Shown here in pieces: positions 11,213-21,122 of a stretch of DNA of 64,000 nt. The position numbers and the translations under genes were made by a program. Position 1 is the first letter of the stretch; each line of letters begins with the position of its first letter. Below the pieces are notes generated by a model, which saw only the letters and a program-made list of their open reading frames with translations, was not told the origin of the DNA and did not search any database. The DNA comes from Cheiracanthium punctorium (Eukaryota > Arthropoda > Arachnida > Araneae > Cheiracanthiidae). The DNA is taken from assembly GCA_038373885.1 (NCBI GenBank), contig JAWZYV010012274.1:1922001-1986000 (forward strand), given 5' to 3'.

Positions 11213-13177
11213 GTTTTTCCTTTTTCCCCATGTAGCTGAATATTGATTAAGAATTAGGTACTGTCTGAAATAAATGATTTGCCAAGCATTTAATTACAAA
11301 CTATTAAGCGTTCAATAATTTGTGCAAAAAATGATGAGTATAACATATGACAACTTTCAAATATTTTTATTGTTTTATTTTCAGTTCAATTAATTTTAAA
11401 ATCGGTGTTGTTTTAACAATAAATTTTTATTCGGATAAACCGTCATTTTTGAAAGTACTGTAATCATCGTAGAAAGTCACCAAAGTAGACACATTTCAGC
11501 TATCTCAATGATTATGATGTAAATAAATGTTTGCCAAAAAGAAAAAAAAAACTATATTTAATTTTTAAGCAGAAATAGATAAGTTTTACATGATTTAACA
11601 TTGTAATTAAAGTGACATAAAAGTATTAAAAGATAAACAATAATAATAATAATAATCAAAATGCATCTTGTGTCTCTGAAAAAAGAAGAAAAAGTGAGGA
11701 ATACCAATTTTCAGATCAAAGATGCAGGATTTGAGTATGATTGCAGTATTTTTCGCGCACGTAAACCATATTGATAGTTAAGGCCCTCCCCTTTCTATAA
11801 AAATGTGACCAATGCGTGTTGTTGTTAGACTAAATTGCAAATGTACCTTCAACACTTACACCTTCAATTTTTCGCATGACTGTGAATCGGCGAAGCTTGA
11901 AACCCTAACACAAAGTAGTGAAATTTTTTTCATTCCACTTTGCATTTTAAAAATAAATTTGAGAGGTAAATTACTCACAAGAAAAGAAAATTTCTACTAT
12001 CAATGCTTTAAATGATTCGTTTAAGTATAGGTTATTTCTTGTTATTAACAATATTATGTACTACAGCCTAGAAATAATGTTGCGAACAATCGTAAAATAG
12101 CCATTAAAATGAATTTTATTCTTTTCTCTCCTCAAAAACGTGGATTGATATCCTATATTTTGTGTGTAGCATTTTAAACTAACAAAATATTTTTTCGTTA
12201 TTGAAAATTCATTAACCTATTTAGGCAAATGTTGCAATTTATAAAACACAGCCAAAGTTATAAAAAAGAAGTAATTACTAAAATATGAAATTATAAAGTT
12301 GAACATAACTTCGTTAAAAAAATCAATAAAGTAAATCAATTTTGTTTTAAATCAAAGATTTTATTCAAAGGTGAACAAAAAGATATAAATAGTTGTTAAG
12401 AGAATTTTCAAGCTCAAACATTTATTCCAATGAACAAATCCCTCTTAACTCACCGGTCAGCGGGAAAGGTACTTAGAAATTTCATTAACTATTGGCCTGT
12501 TTTCATAATGTAAAAAAAAAATAAATAAAATAAAATAACATATAAAAGTTTGAAACACTTAAATACTTATATCCACGAGAAGTGTCACTTACAAATTATA
12601 TATTTTTAAAGTATTTCCAATTATATATTTTTTTACATTTAAAAAAAAACCTTAAATTTAATGAATTTTGTAAATACCTGCAGCGCTGATTGGCGGCCTA
12701 GAATGGATGTGTGTATTAACATTCTCTTGCAAATTGTTTTATATCATTTAGCCCAACATTGAATCAAAATCTTGATTAAAGGATCTTTTTAAAAAAAATT
12801 ATGTTTAATTCTTTTTAGTCTGAAAATTGTTCAGAGAAAAGTGTTACCTTCGATATTACGAAACAGAACGCAGTCAATTATGCCGTTATACTTGGTGCCC
12901 AAGTTCCCAATTAAAATGGGAACAATATAACGAGTGGACATGCTGCTCCGACCCCAGCTGATCTAGATACCGAACGTGAGAAAAAGCTTGATAATGGTTT
13001 ATCCAAATAATTAAGTAACAGCAAAAGAATTATTCAATTATTTTGCTCTTGCTTAGTTAGTTGCAAACTTAATTGATTAATTTCAGTATGACCAAAAAAA
13101 AAAAATGAATCTGAAACTGAAAAAAAAAATTGAAACATTTTCTTATTTTAAATGCGCACTAAAGCGCTTCATATTAA
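11213..13177. other. AT-rich stretch without genes
   Basis: No gene recognised. There is a short (AAT)n run near 11641-11655. A small GC-richer patch at 12880-12980 holds an imperfect inverted repeat (cgttatact...atataacg around ttcccaattaaaatgggaa). Confidence 0.5.
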
Positions 13178-13385
13178 AAGTGTATCATAATCTATACATC
13201 TACAATATTTGTCTTCCTTGCTTCTGGTGCAAAGTGTATCATGTGTCTGTCCGATTTGTCTTTCTTGTTTCATTATGTTGGAAAGTGCATCATAATGCAT
13301 AGTAGGTCGTGTTCGTCTTTGCTTTATTTTATTGGAAAATGTGTCATAAACTATATGTCGACCATTTATCTTCCTTATAGAACTA
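13178..13385. repeat. Degenerate tandem repeat, about 4 units of 51-54 bp
   Basis: Units start with AAAGTGTATCAT-like sequence followed by a CTATA/GCATA block and a TTTGTCTTYCTTG block. The repeated starts are near 13178, 13231, 13282 and 13336. Divergence between units suggests an old array. The 86-codon minus frame here is a by-product. Confidence 0.6.
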
Positions 13386-13395
13386 ACTAAAGCAT

Positions 13396-13418
13396 TCACA
13401 CACACACACACACACACA
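13396..13418. repeat. (CA)n microsatellite
   Basis: About eleven CA units, uninterrupted. Confidence 0.9.
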
Positions 13419-13467
13419 AAAGGAAGCATTTTAAAAAGAAATCCTGAAATTTTTAAAAGCGAAACTC

Positions 13468-13492
13468 AAAAAAAAAAAAAAAAAAAAAAAAA
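13468..13492. repeat. Poly(A) run of about 25 bases
   Basis: Uninterrupted A-run. It could be an old retroposon tail, but no retroposon body is recognised directly upstream. Confidence 0.85.
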
Positions 13493-13599
13493 GTTACACA
13501 AGTTGGAGGCTTGAAATTAATAGCGCTTTAGTCCTTAGAGGGAAAAAAAAAGTTTTTAATGCAATCTTACGATTGATGCAAACAGACAAATGTATTCTA

Positions 13600-13856
13600 C
13601 TCGTAGAAGATAGGATGCGAACCTATTACGATTGTAAAATGCAATAGATTTCTAGACCATCGCTAGGTATAGATGCGTGCGAGACAAGACAGAGATTTAT
13701 AGCTTTCTTGCGAGACGAGACAAACATTTTTACCATTACGATATAGGGAGTTTGCGAGACGAGACAAGGCTTTTCAGCTATTTTGCGAGATGCGAGACGC
13801 CTATTTTCCATCTCGCATCCATCCCTAACCATCGCCCTAACTACTGGGCTACAACA
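13600..13856 (-). pseudogene. tRNA-Ser-like sequence split by a transposon
   Basis: Read on the minus strand, and skipping the insert at 13664-13827, this follows the layout of a serine tRNA. There is an A-box region tagcccagtagttagggcg (D stem GCCC/GGGC), then GATGG, CTAGAAA (serine AGA-type anticodon loop), a long variable arm, and a T arm with a perfect 5-bp stem ATAGG/CCTAT around a B box GGTTCGCATCC (13613-13623). The anticodon stem is mispaired and I cannot form a good acceptor stem, so it is a pseudogene or the head of a SINE. Minus-strand T-runs near 13544-13552 could be a Pol III stop. Confidence 0.6.
13664..13827 (-). mobile_element. hAT-like MITE with internal dimeric repeats, copy 1
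   Basis: Ends TAGGTATAGATGCG and, inverted, TAGGGATGGATGCG match at 12 of 14 positions. They are flanked by a perfect 8-bp duplication ACCATCGC (13656-13663 and 13828-13835), typical of hAT elements. The interior has about two units of a GCGAGACGAGACA-type repeat. The same ends and repeats, in the opposite orientation and expanded, occur at 44789-45306. Overlapping open frames rich in R, D and E come from the repeat. Confidence 0.8.
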
Positions 13857-14177
13857 TACAAAATGATGCAAACATCGCAAATGTCCGATTAGTAGTTCCG
13901 TGGAAACGAGCTAATGTGCGGGGGGGTACATATGATTTTTGAGACAAAACATTTGTGGTGACTACTAACCCGCTTTTCAATGCTCTAGTCCCAAAAAGCA
14001 ACCTTGTGTTCCACCAATGTGTTAAAGACCGTCGCCACCCATTAGACTCTATGGATCTGGAGACTTGCGAATACAAGCACTTCACTGCATACATCAAGCT
14101 GAAAAGTAGAAAGTTCCTGAGCAGATCTACCTATGCTCATGATGGAAGAACATGCTATTTTTGTTAGACGTGTGCAG
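13857..14177. other. Mixed-composition stretch, nothing certain
   Basis: Composition here is less AT-rich than nearby, and open frames of 70-82 codons exist on both strands (13955-14167 plus, 13849-14097 minus). I do not recognise either product, and neither has convincing start or splice context. Confidence 0.35.
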
Positions 14178-14700
14178 TACAGTCAAACCTTATATAAAAG
14201 CTCCGCTTGTGGTAGCATTCAAGCTCATTTTATCGTCCTATACTGGTCGCTTTTTCATCATGTCTTCAAGAGGGAAGAGTGGTTCTGCCTCTTCGTATGA
14301 AAAAAACGATCTTCTTTTTGAAGTGTTTACCTTATGTTGGAGAATCCAAAAATTTACCTTGATTCCATTAATACGCACGGTACTGTACTCTAGGCCGTTT
14401 TAAGGCCCTGAAGTCGCTGTCGGGTCAATTACAAGCGAGCCACATTTCGGATGACATCGTTTAGGAAGAAATTACATTCGCAAAGCTGGAGTAAAAAGTT
14501 TGCCCACCGTTCCAGGATGTGTCCATAGAACAACATGTGCTGTCGACTGATTTGACTTGTTAAGTATCAACTCCAGTTAAGCTTATGTCATTATATTTTG
14601 TTACGTTCAGTTACGGGTGTTTAATAAAAGTTTGTGTTTCAGGAAATTAAACTATTATCCTTTATCGGCTATTAGAACTGAAAATTTGGAGTTGGGTGGG
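14178..14700 (+). mobile_element. Possible pogo/Tigger-like remnant
   Basis: The sequence tacagtcaaaccttatataa near 14176 resembles a pogo/Tigger left end (TA then CAGTCAAACC). It is followed by a short open frame starting at 14260 (MSSRGKSGSASSYEKNDLLF), a basic, serine-rich start that could be a degraded transposase N-terminus. Several stops follow and no matching right end was found. Low confidence. Confidence 0.25.
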
Positions 14701-16270
14701 ACAAAAGTATCTTTTGAAAATGATCTTCACATGGTAGCTCTTCATTAGTGACTCTTTACATTGAAGAAATAATCGGGAAAAGATAAACAGTACGATTAAG
14801 TTTCATAATAGTAAGACGTGTATGTAAAGTTTCAGCTAGATCGGATTTATAGGATAATGGTCGAAATTCGTATACTTATTTTTGAACTGGATCGACATAA
14901 GAACACTCAAAAAAATCTGGCACATAGAGATTAAAATTAATAAAGAACATTTGTAAATATCGCACGTACGAATTCTTCGAGTGGTACAAAGGGTCCACCC
15001 TTCTGCAGCTGTAAAAAGTTCCTACTTCTACACTGGCAGGAAAGTGAGAGAAGCAAGCTAGTAGAAGGCTTGAAAACAAGGAATGATCGCGGAAAGTTAT
15101 GTCTTAAGATGCTTACCTTCTCAATGCAACTGATGCAAATCTATAGAGTAGAGCACTAAAGCAGGTAATCTGAATTCACACCGTCCATATTACAAATAGG
15201 GCATATATTTGCTGGGAAATATCAAAATTTAAACTATTTTCAATCTCGCATTCATCCCTACCAACTCGAACATACTACAGTTAGGTTTCCGAAGGAATGG
15301 TCATTGTAGAAATTCCTCCCCCAACAATCCATCCCAAATGTTATTGCTGGTCTTGCCTCTTAATTTTTTGTGTTAGATTATACTGTTATACATACATGCA
15401 TACATATAACATTGAAATTCTGTTTGTATGAATGTACTCTGGAATAATTTCTGATTTCAGAAAATGATATTATGGCTGTTTAAAAACTGAGAAATTAAAT
15501 AGGCAACCCCTTCTATTATTCTTTTTCAATAAATTGTTGTTTTAGCGCAAGTAAAAACAATTAATTCACTTAAATGTTACTGTCAAGACGAAGTCTTTAG
15601 TTTCGCAACGTATTACAATTTCAATACATTTGCATATTTTCCAAAGGAAAAACGTAATGGAACGTAAAGTAATGGATGTAATAAGTATCACAAATCACAC
15701 GCTTCGAAACTGCCTAGGTACACGGGTTATAAAAACGAAAAGTAATAAATAAGCAGCGCGTGGCATGTGTCAAAAGAGAAAGTGGAAAACCGATCACTCG
15801 AGCTTCAGGGAAGGGAAAAAAAGTTCACAATACCTGCTTGGCTGGAATAGCAGGAAAGGTTGTTGGTATTGGGGAGTCTTAATACCTCCACCCAACAATA
15901 AACGGCACCTGAACCTCATGCCACTTGCCCACGTTCCACGGTGAATATCATTTGCTAATCCACGCCAGTCTCCTTGTGCCGGATGTTCATACAACAGAAA
16001 TCGTTTTCAAAAGGTAGATACATTGTGAAGGGAAGGGGGGTGATGCACAAAGGAAAAGAAAAAATACTATCAAAGATATCAAGAGCGGAGAGACGGGGAA
16101 AGATCATATTTCCAGACTTATATGTCTGGTAATTCAGACACCCTGCAGCCTGAATGATGCCGCAGATAGGCTCCCGAGCAGGTAGCAAGGGAAAGTCAAA
16201 TGATGCAGCGGAATGAGAGAGTGATTCTCCTTGCAATTTTCCAAGCCCGCGTCGGGCAGCTAAGCAGCAT
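14701..16270. other. Mostly unassigned; GC-richer from about 15730
   Basis: No gene assigned. From about 15730 to 16480 base composition is noticeably less AT-rich than in the surroundings and lacks recognisable repeats. This could be conserved regulatory DNA or an unrecognised exon. Minus-strand frames at 15794-15994 and 15955-16236 have no recognisable domain. Confidence 0.35.
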
Positions 16271-16317
16271 TTAGCAATGGATGCCCCCTGACTTAGATCA
16301 AGTTCCTGTTCATGCTA

Positions 16318-16365
16318 TAAAAGCGCGAGAGAAGACAAATAATTTCTTGGGCGGAACTCAATTTA
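16318..16365 (+). promoter_or_regulatory. Possible TATA-type core promoter
   Basis: The sequence ctataaaagcgcgagag (TATAAAAG at about 16317-16324) is followed about 30-35 bases later by an initiator-like actcaattt. It lies in the GC-richer patch 15730-16480. No coding exon can be attached, and TATA-like words are common in AT-rich DNA, so this is weak. Confidence 0.25.
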
Positions 16366-16479
16366 ACTGGAGGGTTGCTGGTTTGCAAAGAAGTATTAAG
16401 AGATGGGTGCACAGGCTGGAAGAAGTATCCTTCTGTCAAGGGTGGATCGTTATTAATATCCCCTCCCCCTTGAAAAAAA

Positions 16480-17628
16480 AAAAAAAAGAATAAGGGACTA
16501 AAGCTTTTCTCAACAAAGCAAATATTTAACATTTATGATGTGAGCTTATTTTAAATTTTGTGTTTTCCAGTGTAAAGTATAACGAACGATTTTTGAAAGT
16601 TAATTCTCCTCTGACAAAACAGAATTGAAGATAAACATATTTCACGCGAAAAATTAAACTGAATACATAGATTTCGGGAATGTGTTTGAATTATTTTTAT
16701 GCAAGCCCGTGTGAGTCAAGATTTCAGATGAATGGTAATCGAATCTTTAATCCAAAATAAAATGGCCCAAGCTGTGAGTTGAGATATGCTCAGAAGCTGA
16801 GAGTAAGATGTTCGAACTCGAATATTAAACTCATGTCTGAGGATAACTATTTTTAATGTTCTCCTTCTATAAAACTTCATGATGTAACAATGATTTAGGG
16901 AAAAATATTATGTGCATTTTAAGTGTTCTAGTCTACGGAAACACTCTTAGAAAGAGTGAGAATTCGTGAAAATTTCATTTTTTGAGGGAGATGCATATCA
17001 GAAATAATATTTTCCATGAAAGATTGAATAATGAACTTCGAAGGTTAGATCTTATTCACTCCTCTCTATTTAAAGTGTTGATTTATTCCGGACACACAGT
17101 CAGTCTAATAAATAAATAAATAAATTAAAAGTAAAAGAATAAATAAATAAAAGATAAATAAATAAATAATTTCCGAGAGGCTCAAAATACGGAAAAAGAA
17201 AATTTTCTTCAAAACTACTTGAGTATTACAATTTTGTTAAGAAAAATTGAAATTTCGGGAGAGGGGGGGGGTGATGACCCGAACCCCTGAGTCTTCCCTT
17301 TGTTTGCATCTTTCAGTATTTTGCAAGTTAAAGACACACTTGGCCAGTGTTGTACATGCACTTCTGCCATGCCTATGGCTTGTTTGCCACCGCTGCTAGA
17401 ACTTGATGAAATGTGAATATGAAGGCGATCTGGGAAGGAGAATTGAATATATTTTGCATAATTATTAGTTCAGCATTCGATAAATTGACAAAATATTATA
17501 TTTCATCTTAATAATATTATTCTTAGAAAGAAAATTGCTAATTATCGATAGCAGAAATGCCGAAAGCTCAAGGTCCTAATATATTTTATGATAAATTATG
17601 TCAATTTTAAAACAACTTTCTTAACTCC
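16480..17628. other. AT-rich stretch with AAAT simple repeats
   Basis: No gene seen. An interrupted (AAAT)n tract covers about 17107-17170. A G-run lies at about 17260-17270. Confidence 0.5.
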
Positions 17629-17632
17629 TTAA

Positions 17633-18319
17633 GGGGACAAGGGACGTTAAAATTGAAAACTGTCATTTCTTAATTTTTAGTCTCAAATGATACGTAAAGT
17701 TGTTTAACACAAAGGTTTATATTTATATTAATACTAAAAATAAAAAAAAATTAAATCTGTTTAAAAAAATTAATATCTGAGAAAAAATGCGCATTCAATA
17801 TTTATTTTTTCAAAATATCCTATTCCCATTCCAAATTAATGAAAATCTGAAATTTTTTTAGAGTATACTTGTAGTGCATATATGAACATAACTGTGCATT
17901 ATACTTTCAAACAAAAGTTAATTAATTGAGATATAGGAATTTAAATGTAACAATAGGATGCAAATTTGAAAAAAGCTACATCTGATATGAATTTAATTTT
18001 CTATAAAGCTTACCCATGACACACATAAAAATGAATGCACGGGTATGTTCATACATATAATGAAAGTGCATATTTAAAAAAATTATAGGTTTTTATTAAT
18101 TTGGAATGCGCATGGGATATTTTAAGTCAAAAAAAGAAGGCGTACTTTTTTCAAAAAACTATCAAGTTTTCATTTATTTATTTATTTATTTAATTTTTAC
18201 TTTCAATATAGGTGTAAACTATAATTTTAAACAAAAGATTTTATGTTAAACAACTTTACATATGATTACAAGTAAAAATTCAAAATTGAAAATTTTGAAT
18301 ATTAACGTCCCTTGTTCCC
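17633..18319. mobile_element. 687-bp near-complete palindromic element flanked by TTAA
   Basis: Ends GGGGACAAGGGACGTTAAAA and, inverted, GGGAACAAGGGACGTTAATA match at 18 of 20 positions. TTAA lies directly outside both (17629-17632 and 18320-18323). Similarity continues inward: CGTAAAGTTGTTTAACACAA on the left pairs with inverted cATATGTAAAGTTGTTTAAC on the right, and the AAAATATCCnATnCnCATTCC block recurs inverted. The element is therefore two arms of about 340 bp around a centre near 17976. Parts of the arms contain (TTTA)n and A-runs. It is non-autonomous. The TTAA flanks suggest piggyBac-like mobility, but the tips do not begin CCY. Confidence 0.65.
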
Positions 18320-18491
18320 TTAAATGGGCTCGTTATGAATACGAAAAATTTCTAAACTGAAATATTTCTTCTTTGTGAGTATCTTCGTTTGTCTGTTTAG
18401 CGCAGACAAACCTGCGTCTGTCGGCCTAAAGAAAGGGGTCGACCTAAGTCTGTCGGCCCCTTTCAATTTGGATTTTTCTGCTATAATCTTA

Positions 18492-18974
18492 ATTTGTTAT
18501 AAAAAATCTCAATTTCACAGACAATATCAACCTGGTTTTCACGGGAGAATCTCCCTTATTGGTGAATAAAGCATTTTTGCTGTTTTTTTTTAACGGAAGT
18601 TCTGTTAAAAAACGAAAATTGTCCGTGAATCTTCTGAATTCTAGTTCTAAAAGTGCATTTTCCGTTCTTCTGGCACCTGCGAGCTTGGACTAATGAAATG
18701 TCTCCGAGTCACTTCAGCTCGTTCGTAATCAAAATAATACCCACAAAGTTGATTTTTAGCAGTTTTGAATGCAATATGTTCGTTGCTCATTCTGCCTGCA
18801 GTTCAAGTTGGATCTTGTTTTTTGGAAGCAGAAAAAACTGATTCTGTGTCTGAAAATTACGCAGAGAAACCGTTTCGTAACATAACATGTGACCGGAAAT
18901 TAACCGTTTTCTCCGACACTGGAAATGGGAAAACGGACAATGACCGTTTATTTCAGTAAATTTTTATAACAGTG
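18492..18974 (+). mobile_element. CACTG-ended DNA element, copy A
   Basis: The right end reads TTTTTATAACAGTG, that is CACTGTTATAAAAA inverted. The left end tgttataaaaaatctcaatt aligns with the inverted start of copy B (about 20810-21122), and homology to copy B runs for roughly 330 bp in opposite orientation. Shared blocks include GGGAGAATCTCCC, TTCTGTTAAAAAACG and CTGCCTGCAGTTCAA. No transposase is visible. Ends and subterminal layout resemble the element at 53862-54102. Confidence 0.55.
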
Positions 18975-19409
18975 TGATCAAACTAATAAATTGATGCTTA
19001 AATTAAAAAACACCTCTAACCATGTCCCGATACAAAAATCAAAGCCATTCTCTGGTGGCGATGATTATGTACATAAATCTGAATAAGTGGACAGTTCATA
19101 TGCATGTTTAAAATGTATGATTAATTTAAAAGGGCTGCAATATGATATTTCAAGAGTGAATCACCAGTTCATTAGACAGAATGCTTAAACGACCGCCACT
19201 TAAACGTATGGAAAAGAACACGTTGCATTTATTTAATTAAAAATCCATAAAATACGACAGCATGAAAATGCAAGCGTCCATTTGTAATTTATAGCGCTTA
19301 TCGTGAGAAAAGGTATTAAATCTTTCTTAAAAGATCTCTGTGATTGAAATTCATAGTCAGATCCTGTTCTCGGTTAATTTGCAAATCAGAAGAGAAAGGC
19401 TCCATCCCA

Positions 19410-19432
19410 AGTGTGTGTGTGTGGGGGGGGGA
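19410..19432. repeat. (GT)n/G-run microsatellite
   Basis: A short gtgtgtgtgtg run followed by nine or so G residues. Confidence 0.8.
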
Positions 19433-19690
19433 ACCATCTATTTAATAAACAAGCACTGTTTCTCGATTTCTTTTTTTTATGTGAAAAGCGAGGCAAGAGA
19501 GGATTGCATTAATTAAGATTTTTTTTTGAGGGGCTTTCCGGTTAAACGGCAATGTCAGCTACACACACCAGGGAAAAGTTTGTAGATAGTCTTGTTTATT
19601 GGATGTTAAACGTTTCACGAGGTTTTGCTGCAAGACGTTAATGTAGAGAGGCGGTAGCTTAGAAAGTTAAAGAGGTGTTTCGTTTGTGCT

Positions 19691-19704
19691 GTTGCTATGG
19701 CAAC
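19691..19704. promoter_or_regulatory. Perfect RFX X-box motif
   Basis: GTTGCTATGGCAAC is a full palindromic X-box, the binding site of RFX-family factors, which in animals commonly control ciliary genes. It stands in an otherwise repeat-free patch (about 19600-19770). No exon was found next to it, so a promoter or enhancer role is inference. Confidence 0.4.
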
Positions 19705-19769
19705 GGCTGTAAACGCTTTGATTCCCACCCCTATTCCCCCTTCTTCCTTTTCGAAAGAAATGAAATAAA

Positions 19770-20800
19770 ACAACGAAGCACGTGTTGAAAAATAAAGTGA
19801 GATTCAAGATATTTTATATACAAGTTAAGAATATGTGTTTAGACACATCTATTTAAGACTAGTTTTAATAAATAAAGTGATTTATACGAACGTATACCAG
19901 AAGACAAGTTAATTTGTTCAAGGACGAGAACTTCTTGGATGTCTCTTCACAAACTGTATGTGCAAGTTTTTATGCATTCTTAGTTGTTAAAATATGAAAT
20001 TAGCTTTTTGTAACTGCACCACCAGCTTCAATAATATTTTTTGGGGGGAGGGGGCGGAGGGCGTTTGGTCCATCTAGGTGCTAAAACACCAGAGTTTTTT
20101 TTTTTTAAAGTGTACATACATGTACATATAATGTTATAAATAGTGCACAGTTAAAAATGTTTGAATTATTCGTTTTTATATTTTTTTTTTATCGGAGCTG
20201 CTATCTATGATTATCAGCCCGAGAGAATAAATTTTAAATCAAGGCAAATACTTTACATATACCTTAATACACTCTAAAAATTTTTTTAAAAAAATAAATA
20301 GGTCATAATTTCTCTATAGTCTCTAGTTATAAAACTATTCACAGTACAGCCAGAATACAGTAGTGGAATCATGGTTAAACCAGCTGTGAGGTATAATTAA
20401 AGCAGCAAACAAATTTATTTACGTAAAAAAGGTAAAATAGTACTTACAGTTCACTTCTTATTATTCAAAATTTCGTTTGTTTTACAACAGCTACGAGAAT
20501 TTTATAATCCAATCGGAAGGTATTATGTCTATTAAAGCCAAATTTTTACCGAAAGCATCTCCTCCCTATTTAGGTTGAATTTATTTCACAATTCTGATTA
20601 TGAAAAAGATACATTTGGTATTCGGATATAAAATAAAATTATCACAAACGAATACACCGAGATGTAAGCCTCTTCGTCCCCGCTGCACTAATGTAGCACC
20701 CATAGCAAAGGGACTTAGCATTAAGTAAAATACTACTCCAATTACCTGCAGTCCATCTGCTACATGCATAATGCGCCGATATTCTTGTACGTTTAAGGGA
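19770..20800. other. AT-rich stretch without genes
   Basis: No gene or clear repeat seen. There is a purine/G-rich run at about 20040-20070. Confidence 0.45.
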
Positions 20801-20809
20801 TCTTAACTC

Positions 20810-21122
20810 CAATTTGAACTGCAGGCAGAATGAGCAAAGAACATTTTGCATTCAAAATTGCTAAAATAAGCTTTGTGGCCATTATTTTGATGACGAGCGG
20901 AAAAGACTCGGACACATTTCATTAGTCCAGGATCGCAGGTGCCAGAAGGAGAACGGAAAATGGCCTTTTCGAACGAGACTTCAGAAGATTCACGGATAAT
21001 TTTCGTTTTTTAACAGAACTTCCGTTAAAAAACAGCAAAAATGCTTTATTAAAAATAAGGGAGATTCTCCCGCGAAAACCAGGTAGACATTGTCTGTGAA
21101 GTTAAGATTTTTTATAACAGTG
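20810..21122 (-). mobile_element. CACTG-ended DNA element, copy B (partial, inverted)
   Basis: Read on the minus strand it starts CACTGTTATAAAAAATCT and matches copy A (18492-18974) for about 300 bp, ending near the CTGCCTGCAGTTCAA block. The far end seen in copy A is not recognisable here, so the copy seems truncated. With copy A it makes an inverted pair about 1.8 kb apart. Confidence 0.6.
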
